A stretch of 17,593 nucleotides of DNA from DATFPQ01 sp035264765. Its GTDB lineage: Bacteria > Actinomycetota > Actinomycetes > Actinomycetales > Angustibacteraceae. The translations under genes were made by a program, and so were the position numbers. The notes beneath the pieces were generated by a model. That model worked only from the letters and a program-made list of their open reading frames with translations. It searched no databases and was not told the origin of the DNA. The stretch covers positions 1 to 17,593 of the forward strand of contig DATFPQ010000097.1 of the NCBI GenBank assembly GCA_035264765.1, written 5' to 3'. Positions 1-6,453 of this stretch are shown here, in pieces; the first letter of the stretch is position 1; the number at the start of each line of letters is the position of its first letter.

Positions 1-285
1 GAACGCCATGCGGGCGCCGACGCGGTCAGCCAGCGCGCCGAAGGACAGCAGCAGCGCGGCGAACGGCAGCGTGTACCCGTCGACGACCCACTGCAGGCCC
101 GTCATGCCGCCACCGAGGTCAGTGCGGATGGCGGGCAGGGCCACGTTGACGACCACCGCGTCCAAGGTGATGACGAACATGCCCAGGGAGCAGGCGACGA
201 GGGTGGCGGTGGCTCCGGGCGTCCGTGACCGAGGTCCGGCTTGAGGTGCCGGGGTCTCGATCTGCGCGGTGGAGGGTGTTGGCAC
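1..285 (-). CDS. MFS transporter, EmrB/QacA (DHA2) type, N-terminal part (runs off window)
   Basis: Reading from a GTG at 285, the 95 visible residues have a hydrophilic tail of about 27 residues. A first membrane helix follows (TLVACSLGMFVITLDAVVVN) and then the loop VALPAIRTDLGGGMTGLQWV. The segment VVDGYTLPFAALLLSFGALA, followed by DRVGARMAF, is the second helix and the motif-A loop. The TLDAVVVNVALPAI and QWVVDGYTL patterns are typical of the 14-helix DHA2 drug/proton antiporters (EmrB, QacA, LfrA). The GTG was chosen because GGGAG lies 7 nt upstream. The gene diverges from the MmyB-type regulator at 442, so it is a probable regulatory target. Substrate cannot be told; the rest lies outside the window. 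Confidence 0.88.
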   Translation of the reverse strand, partial: MPTPSTAQIETPAPQAGPRSRTPGATATLVACSLGMFVITLDAVVVNVALPAIRTDLGGGMTGLQWVVDGYTLPFAALLLSFGALADRVGARMAF

Positions 286-306
286 GCTTGGTCTCCCAGT
301 TGGGGT

Positions 307-322
307 GCCGCCGTCTGGCGGC
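307..322 (-). promoter_or_regulatory. GC hairpin in the leader of the MFS gene
   Basis: GCCGCC and GGCGGC form a perfect 6-bp stem around the tetraloop GTCT. It sits about 20 nt upstream of the MFS GTG start and just before its ribosome binding site. It could affect initiation; a role is inference only. Confidence 0.3.
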
Positions 323-383
323 TGCGTACACCTCCAGGGAACGGGCTTGGCGACGCCGGCAACAGGTCGCGGTTATCCGGGTC

Positions 384-411
384 CTGACAGCACCCCCTTG
401 CGCGCTGTCGG
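384..411. promoter_or_regulatory. Dyad between the divergent MFS and regulator genes, possible operator
   Basis: CTGACAGC (384-391) and GCTGTCGG (404-411) form an inverted repeat with 7 of 8 matching positions and a 12-nt spacer. The right half covers the expected -35 position of the regulator's leaderless promoter (-10 at 429-434). This would suit autoregulation by the XRE-type protein and shared control of the exporter. No binding data are available. Confidence 0.4.
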
Positions 412-428
412 ACGGAAGGTCGCGGCCG

Positions 429-434
429 TACGGT
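429..434 (+). promoter_or_regulatory. -10 element (TACGGT) for leaderless transcription of the regulator
   Basis: TACGGT fits the actinobacterial -10 pattern TANNNT. It ends 7 nt before the GTG at 442, so transcription would start at or next to the start codon. No Shine-Dalgarno sequence is present, which agrees with a leaderless mRNA. Confidence 0.45.
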
Positions 435-441
435 CTGTGCC

Positions 442-1344
442 GTGGACAACCGGAAGGAAGTGCGCGAGTTCCTCGCCACCCGTCGCGCGAAGCTGCGCCC
501 GGAGGACGCTGGGCTCGCCCTGTTCGGCGGGCGTCGCCGCGTCCCGGGGCTGCGCCGGGAGGAGGTCGCTCTCCTGGCTGGGGTCAGCCCGGACTACTAC
601 GCCCGGCTCGAGAAGGGGCACCTGCAGGGCGCGTCAGAGGCGGTGCTGGACGCCATCGCCGACGCGTTGCGCCTGGACGAGGCCGAGCGCACCCACCTGC
701 ACAACCTCGCCCAGACCGCGCGCACCTCCCCGCGGAAGGCGACGCGGCGGAAGGTGGCCGCGCAGGTGCGGCCCAGCGTGCTGCGTGTGCTGGAGTCGAT
801 GGTTGGGACGGCAGCGTTCGTCCGCAACTCCCGCCTCGACATCCTCGCCACCAACGAGCTGGGACGAGCCCTGTACTCACCGGTGTTCGCGGACGCGACC
901 AACCAGGCCAACCTCGCCCGGTTCAACTTCCTCGACCCGGCCTCCCGCGCCTTCTACCCCGAGTGGGAGGCCGCTTCCGACACCTCCGTCGCGCTGCTGC
1001 GCACGGCCGCCGGCGCGGACCCGTTCGACAAGGCTCTGACCGACCTCGTCGGTGAGCTCGCCACCCGCAGCGACGCGTTCCGCACCCGGTGGGGCAGCCA
1101 CGACGTACGGCTGCACCGGACCGGGACCAAGTCCTTCAACCACCCCCTGGTCGGCCGCCTCGACCTCGACTTCGACGCCTTGGCGTTGCCTGCGGACAGC
1201 GGCCTCACGTTGACGGCATACACGGCCGAGCCAGGGACCGAGCCCGCGGAGAAGCTCGCCCTGCTGGCCAGCTGGGCAGCCACCGAGGCCGACACCGAGG
1301 CCGATGCTCAGGCCGACGAGTCTCGCGCCGAGCGGCGACGCTGA
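442..1344 (+). CDS. XRE-family transcriptional regulator with MmyB-like ligand-binding domain
   Basis: This is a 300-residue protein. Residues about 5-85 are the helix-turn-helix domain, with the signature GLRREEVALLAGVSPDYYARLEKG near residues 36-59. Residues about 115-288 match the MmyB-like domain (RNSRLDILATNELGRALYSP, the FNFLDPASRAFYPEW block, then TRWGSHDVRLHRTGTKSFNH and LDLDFDALALP). Such proteins are actinobacterial DNA-binding regulators; a family structure showed a fatty-acid-like ligand in the C-terminal pocket, but the natural inducer is usually unknown. The C-terminus is an Ala/Asp/Glu-rich tail. Its stop overlaps the reductase start by one base (TGATG), so the two are cotranscribed. 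It diverges from the MFS exporter, suggesting control of both. Confidence 0.92.
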   Translation: MDNRKEVREFLATRRAKLRPEDAGLALFGGRRRVPGLRREEVALLAGVSPDYYARLEKGHLQGASEAVLDAIADALRLDEAERTHLHNLAQTARTSPRKATRRKVAAQVRPSVLRVLESMVGTAAFVRNSRLDILATNELGRALYSPVFADATNQANLARFNFLDPASRAFYPEWEAASDTSVALLRTAAGADPFDKALTDLVGELATRSDAFRTRWGSHDVRLHRTGTKSFNHPLVGRLDLDFDALALPADSGLTLTAYTAEPGTEPAEKLALLASWAATEADTEADAQADESRAERRR

Positions 1345-2312
1345 TGAAGTACACGCGACTTGGTGGCAGCGGCCTCACGGTCAGCCGCATCGCGCTGGGG
1401 TGCATGAGCTACGGCGACCCGGGACGCGGCCTGCACTCGTGGACCCTGGACGAAGACGCTGCGGCACCGTTCTTCCGCCAGGCCGTCGAACTCGGGGTCA
1501 CGTTCTGGGACACCGCGAACGTCTACCAGCAGGGCAGCTCCGAGGAGTACGTCGGGCGCGCCATCACCCGGTACAGCCGGCGCGAGGACGTCGTTCTGGC
1601 GACCAAGGTCCACGGGAAGATGCACGACGGCCCGGGTGGGTCGGGCCTGTCACGCAAGGCCATCCTCGAGCAGGTCGACGCCTCCCTACAGCGCCTCGGC
1701 ACCGACTACATCGACGTCTACCTCATCCATCGGTTCGACCCTGACGTGCCCGTCGAGGAGACGATGGAGACCCTGCACGATGTGGTGCGCGCCGGGAAGG
1801 TGCGATACCTGGGTGCGTCGTCCATGTGGGCTTGGCAGTTCGCCAAGCTGCAGCACGCCGCAGACCTGGGTGGCTGGACTCGGTTCGTGGCCATGCAGGA
1901 CCAGTACAACCTGCTCAAGCGGGAAGAGGAGCGCGAGATGCTCCCGATGTGCCAGGACATGGGCGTAGGTGTGGTTCCGTACTCCCCTCAGGCGAAGGGC
2001 CGTCTGACCCGTCCGTGGGGTGAGCAGACATCACGGTCATCGGTGGACGAGGTCGCAAAGACCTTCGACCTGGACGTCGACGAGCCGGTCGTCGCCGCGG
2101 TCCAAGCTGTTGCTCAAGCGCGGGGACTGCCCATGTCCCAGGTCGCCCTGGCATGGGTGCTGTCGAAGCCGATGGTGTCCGCGCCCATCGTGGGTGCCAC
2201 GAAGGCGCATCACCTGTCGGACGCGGTCGCTGCGCTGGGGGTGGAGCTCACGGCTGAGGAGGTTCGCTCGCTGGAGGAGCCGTACTCGGCCCAGCCGCCC
2301 TTCTGGTACTGA
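1344..2312 (+). CDS. Aldo/keto reductase
   Basis: This 322-residue protein is a full-length AKR (TIM-barrel, NADPH-dependent carbonyl reductase/alcohol dehydrogenase family). The catalytic tetrad is visible: Asp56 and Tyr61 in FWDTANVYQQGSSEE, Lys88 in LATKVHGK and His129 in YLIHRFDPD. The cofactor-side motifs GASSMWAWQF, QDQYNLLKREEE, VPYSPQAKGRLTRP and PIVGATKAHHL are also present. The pattern resembles the AKR11/YajO-like group rather than AKR3/AKR5. The ATG overlaps the stop of the regulator, so translation is probably coupled. The context (MmyB-type regulator plus drug-type exporter) suggests detoxification of a reactive carbonyl or small electrophile. The substrate is not predictable. 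Confidence 0.95.
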   Translation: MKYTRLGGSGLTVSRIALGCMSYGDPGRGLHSWTLDEDAAAPFFRQAVELGVTFWDTANVYQQGSSEEYVGRAITRYSRREDVVLATKVHGKMHDGPGGSGLSRKAILEQVDASLQRLGTDYIDVYLIHRFDPDVPVEETMETLHDVVRAGKVRYLGASSMWAWQFAKLQHAADLGGWTRFVAMQDQYNLLKREEEREMLPMCQDMGVGVVPYSPQAKGRLTRPWGEQTSRSSVDEVAKTFDLDVDEPVVAAVQAVAQARGLPMSQVALAWVLSKPMVSAPIVGATKAHHLSDAVAALGVELTAEEVRSLEEPYSAQPPFWY

Positions 2313-2374
2313 GGTCAGGCACGGTGGCACGGTCGGCCAGGGAAGCGCAGGGCCGGACCGGGAACCTCCGATCG

Positions 2375-3388
2375 CTAGGCCGCGCGCAGCCGCTGGTGCA
2401 CCCCGCCGTACGCCGTCATGCCCGGCAGGTAGGCCTTGGCCAGCTTCGCCACGCAGGTGTAGTCGACGTCGACGACGTTCGCGACCGGCGACAGGCACGC
2501 CTGGGTCACCAGCTGGTAGGCGTCCAGCAGCGACAGGTCCAGCCCCGCGGATACCCAGGCCACCAGGTCGGCCTGGCTGATCCGGAAGGCATCCTCGAGG
2601 GGGCGCGCCGAGCCGGTGGACATCAGGAAGTCGTCCGACTCCAGTCGCGGCCACGGGGTCGGCACGCCCTTGAGCAGCTCGACGGTGAAGACGGTGTCCA
2701 TCGTCGTCTCCACCGCCACGCCGCACGTCTCGCCCTCGCCCTGCCGAGCGTGGCCGTCACCGAGGCTCAGCAGCGCGCCGGGCACATTGACGCCGAGGTA
2801 GCAGGTGGTCCCGGCGCGCATCTCCGGCGTGTCCATGTTGCCGCCCCACGAGCCGGGAGCCAGTGACGAGCGCACTTCACCCAGCGGCGGCGCGAGGCCG
2901 ACCGTGCCATGCATAGGGTCCAGCGGCAGGTCCAGGGTGAACCCGCTGTCGCGCGCCTCGTAGCGGACCATGCCCGCCTCCAGGTCGAGGGCGTAGATCC
3001 ACGTCCGCTCAGTGAGCGCAGCCTGCAGCGTCGCGGTGCGCGGCGTCGAGGTGAGCGCACCGAAGAACGGCACGGTCGACGACACGCCCCATGCCTCCCG
3101 TGGGCGGATGGACCGGAAGTGCACGACGACCGTGTCGCCGGGCTCTGCGCCCTCGACCCAGAACGGGCCGGTCTGCGGGTTCAGGTATCGCGGGTCGCAC
3201 ACCTGCGAGGGCAGGTGCGACGTGCTGCGGACGGCACCGTTGTAGCAATCCCTCGTCCAGGTCGACACCGTCTGCCCCGGGCGAACGGTGGCGACCGGCG
3301 CCACCCCGCCGAAGGTGTAGACCAGCGCGGACCGCGGCGCATCAGGGTCCGGCTCGTAGCGCAGCTCCGGCAAGGTGGTCTCGGTCAC
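2375..3388 (-). CDS. Acetamidase/formamidase family protein
   Basis: This 337-residue protein belongs to the FmdA/AmdA family, which hydrolyses formamide, acetamide or related short amides to ammonia and the acid. Family blocks are visible: NPQTGPFWVEGAEPGDTVVV (70-89), LDPMHGTVGLAP (157-168), SWGGNMDTPEMRAGTTCYLG (180-199) and LLSLGDGHARQGEGETCG (206-223). The histidine and acidic residues in GGNMD and GDGHARQGEGE are the expected metal-site region. I chose the GTG at 3388 because GGAGAGGA lies 7 nt upstream; a longer version from 3496 has no such site and no family similarity in its extension. It is convergent with the reductase (62-bp gap) and has no operon partner. Exact amide substrate is unknown. 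Confidence 0.9.
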   Translation of the reverse strand: MTETTLPELRYEPDPDAPRSALVYTFGGVAPVATVRPGQTVSTWTRDCYNGAVRSTSHLPSQVCDPRYLNPQTGPFWVEGAEPGDTVVVHFRSIRPREAWGVSSTVPFFGALTSTPRTATLQAALTERTWIYALDLEAGMVRYEARDSGFTLDLPLDPMHGTVGLAPPLGEVRSSLAPGSWGGNMDTPEMRAGTTCYLGVNVPGALLSLGDGHARQGEGETCGVAVETTMDTVFTVELLKGVPTPWPRLESDDFLMSTGSARPLEDAFRISQADLVAWVSAGLDLSLLDAYQLVTQACLSPVANVVDVDYTCVAKLAKAYLPGMTAYGGVHQRLRAA

Positions 3389-3968
3389 CAGGAAATCCTC
3401 TCCGGTCGTGGTCAGTCTCGCTCGACGGTGTCCACGAGGCCGATCCGTCCCAGCAGCTCCTACCGGGGCCGATCGCGGCACGTAAGTACAGCCCACGGCA
3501 GGCTATAGAAGGCGATCGATCGCAGTAGCGGGGGGACCCCGCAGATCTGCCTCGTCCCGTTGGCTCTCGCCACTCCCCCGCGGCGCAAGGCGGCTGCCGT
3601 GGCACCTATCGCTCATGGCGCGATCGAAGCGCGAGAGGTCGTGGACACGCGGCTGATCGCGAAGTCTTGGAGACAGCGATCGGATTCGGCGGCATGCCGA
3701 GACACTCGAGGACGACGAGTTGGACCTCTGCCAGGACCACCGTCCAAACCGGCCAGCAGGGCGCCGCCGCTATGTCGCGGCGGCCGCTATCGCGGACGCC
3801 ATGGTCGTAGACGGCACGTTCGACGACATGGCCCGCGTTCGTGCTGCCGCCAGGAGAGCCCTCGTGCGTTTCGACTGTTTCCGATAGAGTGGTCGGCGAA
3901 CATGGGTGACGGAGCCACCGCGGCGTGCCAACGAACCGGAGAAGGAACCCGGCGAAGGAGGTGGGGCG
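3389..3968. other. Gene-poor stretch between the amidase and the HTH gene
   Basis: These 580 bp hold the amidase upstream region, a perfect 12-bp palindrome GCGATCGATCGC at 3512-3523, and a decayed coding relic (separate entry). A TAGAGT at 3885-3890 could be a -10 for the HTH gene, but no good -35 is seen. No RNA gene or complete ORF was recognised. Confidence 0.5.
3590..3892 (+). pseudogene. Decayed coding relic, unknown family, at least two frameshifts
   Basis: Coding-like sequence jumps between frames. One frame gives APIAHGAIEAREVVDTRLIA up to about 3653. The next gives VLETAIGFGGM at about 3664-3696. The third gives ETLEDDELDLCQDHRPNRPA and then GRRRYVAAAAIADAMVVDGT, FDDMARVRAAARRALVRFDCFR and a TAG at 3890-3892 in that frame. 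Both jumps are in the -1 direction, as single-base deletions would cause, and the joined reading looks like one small protein with an amphipathic, Arg/Ala-rich C-terminus. I do not recognise the family. The evidence is third-position G/C bias and joined sense only, so the 5' boundary is approximate. Confidence 0.35.
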
Positions 3969-4700
3969 ATGGCGGCGAAGAAGAGCAGTGGCTCGGGTCG
4001 GTCGGCCAGAACCGGTGCCGTGACCGCACGCGCCGAGACTTCCATCGCGAAGAACAAGAAGAGCCCCAAGACCGCCAAGCACTCGAAGACGGCCGCGACC
4101 GCGAAGGTCGGCAAGGCCGGCAAGGTCGCCAAGGGCGGCAGCCAGAAGCTGAAGTCCGGGGCTAGCGCGATCAAGGTCGGCCCGATGGTCGAGAAGGTCC
4201 CGGTCGAGACGGTTGCAGTCGAGCAGTTGCGGGCGGAGAAGGTGCCGGTCACCGGGCGGATGATCAAGCTGGGAGCGGTGGACCGTGGCCACGCCCGGGT
4301 TCTCGAGGAGGTCATCACCGGCGCCAGCGAGGTCACCATCACGGCCGGCCCGGGCACCGGGAAGTCCACGACACTGACTGGGGTGCTGCTAGGCGTGCTG
4401 CGCACCGTGACTGACGCGCTCGAGCACGGCGAGGCGGTCACGATCGTCGGCGAGCAAACCCAAGAGGGGTTGGCCGGTGCGGCGATCTCGTCACAGGAGG
4501 CCGCCGACCTGCTGAACGTCTCCCGCCCGCACGTGGTCAAGCTCGCCAAGACCGGGCAGCTGGCCCACCACCTGGTCGGCAATCGGCACCGGTTCGCGCT
4601 AGCCGACGTGCTGGCCTACGCCGAACGGATGCGGACAGTGCGGTCCGAGGCGTTGGCGGCCATTGCCCCGGCCGACAGGTACACCGCCGAGGACTTCTGA
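3969..4700 (+). CDS. Excisionase-type HTH protein with Lys/Ala-rich N-terminal tail; probable antitoxin of a PIN toxin
   Basis: This is a 243-residue protein. Residues 1-70 are a Lys/Ala/Ser/Gly-rich basic tail (KVGKAGKVAKGG at 46-57) resembling histone H1-like tails. Residues about 75-165 form a mixed domain ending LEHGEAVTIVGEQ. Residues about 172-216 are a MerR/excisionase-type DNA-binding domain (ISSQEAADLLNVSRPHVVKL, then a Gly-Asn-Arg-His-Arg wing and ADVLAYAER). HTH proteins of this type commonly precede VapC-like PIN genes as antitoxins. The PIN gene begins 3 nt after this stop. I chose the ATG at 3969 because AAGGAGGT lies 6 nt upstream; a GTG at 3906 is possible but has no such site. 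Residues 126-133 (AGPGTGKS) match the Walker A consensus, probably by chance. The partner toxin is broken, so this may be an orphan. Confidence 0.75.
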   Translation: MAAKKSSGSGRSARTGAVTARAETSIAKNKKSPKTAKHSKTAATAKVGKAGKVAKGGSQKLKSGASAIKVGPMVEKVPVETVAVEQLRAEKVPVTGRMIKLGAVDRGHARVLEEVITGASEVTITAGPGTGKSTTLTGVLLGVLRTVTDALEHGEAVTIVGEQTQEGLAGAAISSQEAADLLNVSRPHVVKLAKTGQLAHHLVGNRHRFALADVLAYAERMRTVRSEALAAIAPADRYTAEDF

Positions 4701-4703
4701 ACG

Positions 4704-5337
4704 GTGGTCGAGGCGGGGGACGAGGAAGTTGACGCGCCCGCTGCCCCGGTACGTCCGGTCGCGGTCCTGAACGCCAACATCCTCATTCCAGCTGGCCTGC
4801 GGGACTTGTTCCTGTCCTGCGCCGATGTCGGGTGTTCCGGCCGGTGTGGCAGGCCGAGATCGAGAACGAGGTGGTGCGCAACACCGCCCGGCTCACCGTC
4901 GAACGCCACGGCCTCGACGCCGACCAGGCCCGCGCCAAAGCCGAGGCGACGGTGCGCCAAATGCGGCGTGCGTTCCCCGATGGGTGCGCAGCCACCGAGT
5001 TGTGGCCCCGTTGGTGGCGCAGATGACGTGTGACGACAAGGACCGCCACGTGCTAGCGGTCGCCGTCGGCACCAAGGCCACCCACCTGGTCACGACGAAC
5101 ATCCGCGACTTCCCGGTCCGCTCCCGCCCTGCCGGGGTAGCGGTGGTGAAACCTGACCGCTTCCTCCGGGACCGATTGAGCTCGAAACCGCAGCTGATGG
5201 TGGCTGCGGTGGAAGGCATGTGTGCGCGGCTGAAGAACCCGCCGCAGACGCCGATCGAGCTCGGCCGACTGCTAGCCAAGGGACAGTCCGCCCCGAAGTT
5301 CGGAACGGAGCTCCTCGAGCTTCTCGAGCAGAGCTGA
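4704..5337 (+). pseudogene. PIN-domain (VapC-like) ribonuclease toxin, broken by two frameshifts
   Basis: PIN-domain sequence runs through three frames. Frame 1 from the GTG at 4704 gives PVAVLNANILIPAGLRDLFL followed by SCADVG. Frame 2 from about 4832 gives VFRPVWQAEIENEVVRNTAR and continues to QMRRAFPD. Frame 3 from about 4984 gives VAQMTCDDKDRHVLAVAV and TTNIRDFP, then runs to the TGA at 5335-5337. Both switches are -1, as from single-base losses near 4831 and 4985. Family members begin LDANVL; here the first catalytic Asp is Asn (AAC at 4770-4772). The second Glu region (AEIENEV) and DDKDRH remain. The toxin is therefore almost certainly inactive. It follows the HTH antitoxin by 3 nt, as in an operon. 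Sequencing error could explain shifts but not the Asp change. Confidence 0.8.
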
Positions 5338-5360
5338 CCCGCCCGACATCGTTGCGATCG

Positions 5361-5952
5361 GTGTTGACGAAGCGCGCCGACCTCACCGTCGAGATCCCCG
5401 CCGTCTCCCAGTCAGAGCACACCGCCCCCGAGATCCTGCTCAACCTGCCCGCCGACGACCTCACGGTGCGCCAACCGCGGTACCACCCTCGACGCGCAGC
5501 TCGACGCGGCCCTCAGATCCAACAGCAGCCGTGCCGCTCCGCGAGCGCCCTGCGCTGGCCGGGCCGCCTACCCCACCACCGACCAGGTCTACGCCGTCAG
5601 CGAGGTCATGCACGACATGATCGGCCCCTCGGGAATAGTCCGCTCCGCCCGCCAGCTCCCGGCACGCATCAACCCTTTGCGGCGGCACCGAGGTGACCTC
5701 CGCCCCCTGGTCCAGGCCGACGTTGACTACGGCAAGTCCGGCGACGTCGCGATGGGCGACAACCTCGCCTTCGTCCGCAACTACGCCCAGTTCCTCGTGC
5801 CCACCGCGCTCAGCGCCGTCGCCAGCATCGGCCACGACGTGCTCGGCGTCCAGGCACGAGTCACCAGTCCCGCCGCGTTCGCCGGCGGCGAGCTCGAGAA
5901 CCTCTTCCAGCCGCCCTTCGCCACCAGTGGGCCACCCCAGTCGACCGTCTGA
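5361..5952 (+). pseudogene. Unrecognised coding-like region with one frameshift (intact ORF 5608-5952)
   Basis: A frame open from GTG 5361 gives VLTKRADLTVEIPAVSQSEH, then APEILLNLPADDLTVRQPR. Near 5480 coding character moves to another frame: TTLDAQLDAALRSNSS, then AYPTTDQVYAVSEVMHDMIG and on to a TGA at 5950-5952. Codons are strongly G/C-ending in both parts. The 3' part alone, from ATG 5608, encodes 114 residues including DVDYGKSGDVAMGDNLAFVR and NYAQFLVPTALSAVASIGHD. No membrane segment, signal peptide or known motif is evident, and I do not recognise the family. It could be annotated as a short hypothetical gene. I favour a broken gene in the same decayed patch as the PIN toxin. Confidence 0.4.
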
Positions 5953-5983
5953 GTGCGCTACGGTCGGCCCACCAGTAGGCCAC
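5922..5983. repeat. Imperfect 14-bp direct repeat
   Basis: CACCAGTGGGCCAC at 5922-5935 recurs as CACCAGTAGGCCAC at 5970-5983 (13 of 14 identical, 48-bp offset). It straddles the stop codon of the unrecognised ORF and may mark a small duplication or deletion scar. Confidence 0.4.
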
Positions 5984-6040
5984 TGTTGCGACGTTCGCTG
6001 GACTCCAAGCCGTCACCCCGGGGCCAAGTCGGGTTGACAC

Positions 6041-6250
6041 GGCCAGCTGGTCTTGAAGCTCCAGCACGACCGCAGTCTGGCCGACGCTGACAGCCTCGAC
6101 CAGGTTCTGGACCGCATCCCAACGCTCGACCCGACCCGCCCCGACCTCCTGCAGTTCGAGCGCGAGCTGCTCCGCGACACTCAGTCCAGCTCTGAACCCG
6201 ACGGGCTGTTTCTACTCGGCAGACGCCACCGATCCGCCGCGATGGGTGAG
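6041..6250 (+). pseudogene. Short coding-like remnant, unknown family
   Basis: An open frame after a TGA reads HGQLVLKLQHDRSLADADSL, then DQVLDRIPTLDPTRPDLLQF and ERELLRDTQSS, with G/C-ending codons. The only usual start in frame is TTG 6053, without a ribosome binding site. The frame continues through the hairpin and ends at 6322, inside the antisense of the tRNA 3' end, so it is unlikely to be an intact gene. It resembles a fragment of a larger helical protein; no family is recognised. Confidence 0.25.
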
Positions 6251-6275
6251 TTGAGCGGAGACGGTTGCGCACATG

Positions 6276-6312
6276 CGAGAGGCCCTCACAGTCAGACTGT
6301 GAGGGCCTCTCG
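6276..6312 (-). terminator. Perfect 17-bp hairpin just beyond tRNA-fMet
   Basis: Arms 6276-6292 and 6296-6312 are perfectly complementary (core GAGAGGCCCTCACAGT) with a 3-nt loop. The hairpin begins 7 nt after the tRNA 3' end on the minus strand. No T-run follows on either side, as is common for actinobacterial GC-rich hairpin terminators. It is the strongest hairpin in the window and probably ends the tRNA transcript, and may also shield the tRNA from plus-strand transcription. Confidence 0.75.
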
Positions 6313-6319
6313 GCTCCTG

Positions 6320-6393
6320 TAGCGGGGGCAGGATTTGAACCTGCGACCTCTGGGTTATGAGCCCAGCGAGCTACCGAGCTGCTCCACCCCGCG
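6320..6393 (-). tRNA. Initiator tRNA-fMet (CAU)
   Basis: Read on the minus strand, the gene starts CGCGGGGTGGAGCAGCTCGG and has the anticodon arm CTGGG-CTCATAA-CCCAG and the T arm GCAGG-TTCAAAT-CCTGC. Two features mark it as the initiator rather than elongator: a mispaired first acceptor position (C1 opposite U72) and three consecutive G:C pairs at the base of the anticodon stem. The length is 74 nt to the discriminator A; the 3' CCA is not encoded (CAG follows). The gene has its own promoter at 6423-6452 and a strong downstream hairpin. It is the initiator tRNA for formyl-methionine, and the border between the decayed patch and conserved backbone genes. Confidence 0.95.
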
Positions 6394-6422
6394 CCGTCCG
6401 GCGTTCCCGCCGAAGTGACTCC

Positions 6423-6452
6423 AGATTACGTCACGGCCGGGGGCACCTGCAA
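6423..6452 (-). promoter_or_regulatory. Promoter of tRNA-fMet
   Basis: On the minus strand a TTGCAG -35 (6452-6447) and a TAATCT -10 (6428-6423) are separated by 18 nt. The predicted transcription start is about 23 nt before the tRNA 5' end, a normal short leader for RNase P processing. Confidence 0.6.
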
Positions 6453-6453
6453 A

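Larger units (their letters stand above)
5953..6319. other. Gene-poor stretch before tRNA-fMet
   Basis: The interval holds one copy of the 14-bp repeat, a TTGACA hexamer at 6034-6039 without a matching -10, a short coding-like remnant and the tRNA-proximal hairpin. No complete gene is supported. Confidence 0.5.

Noticed and set aside
3512..3523. GCGATCGATCGC as a HIP1-like or methylation-linked repeat
   Set aside because: It is a single palindrome; scattered GCGATCG words nearby are expected in GC-rich DNA.
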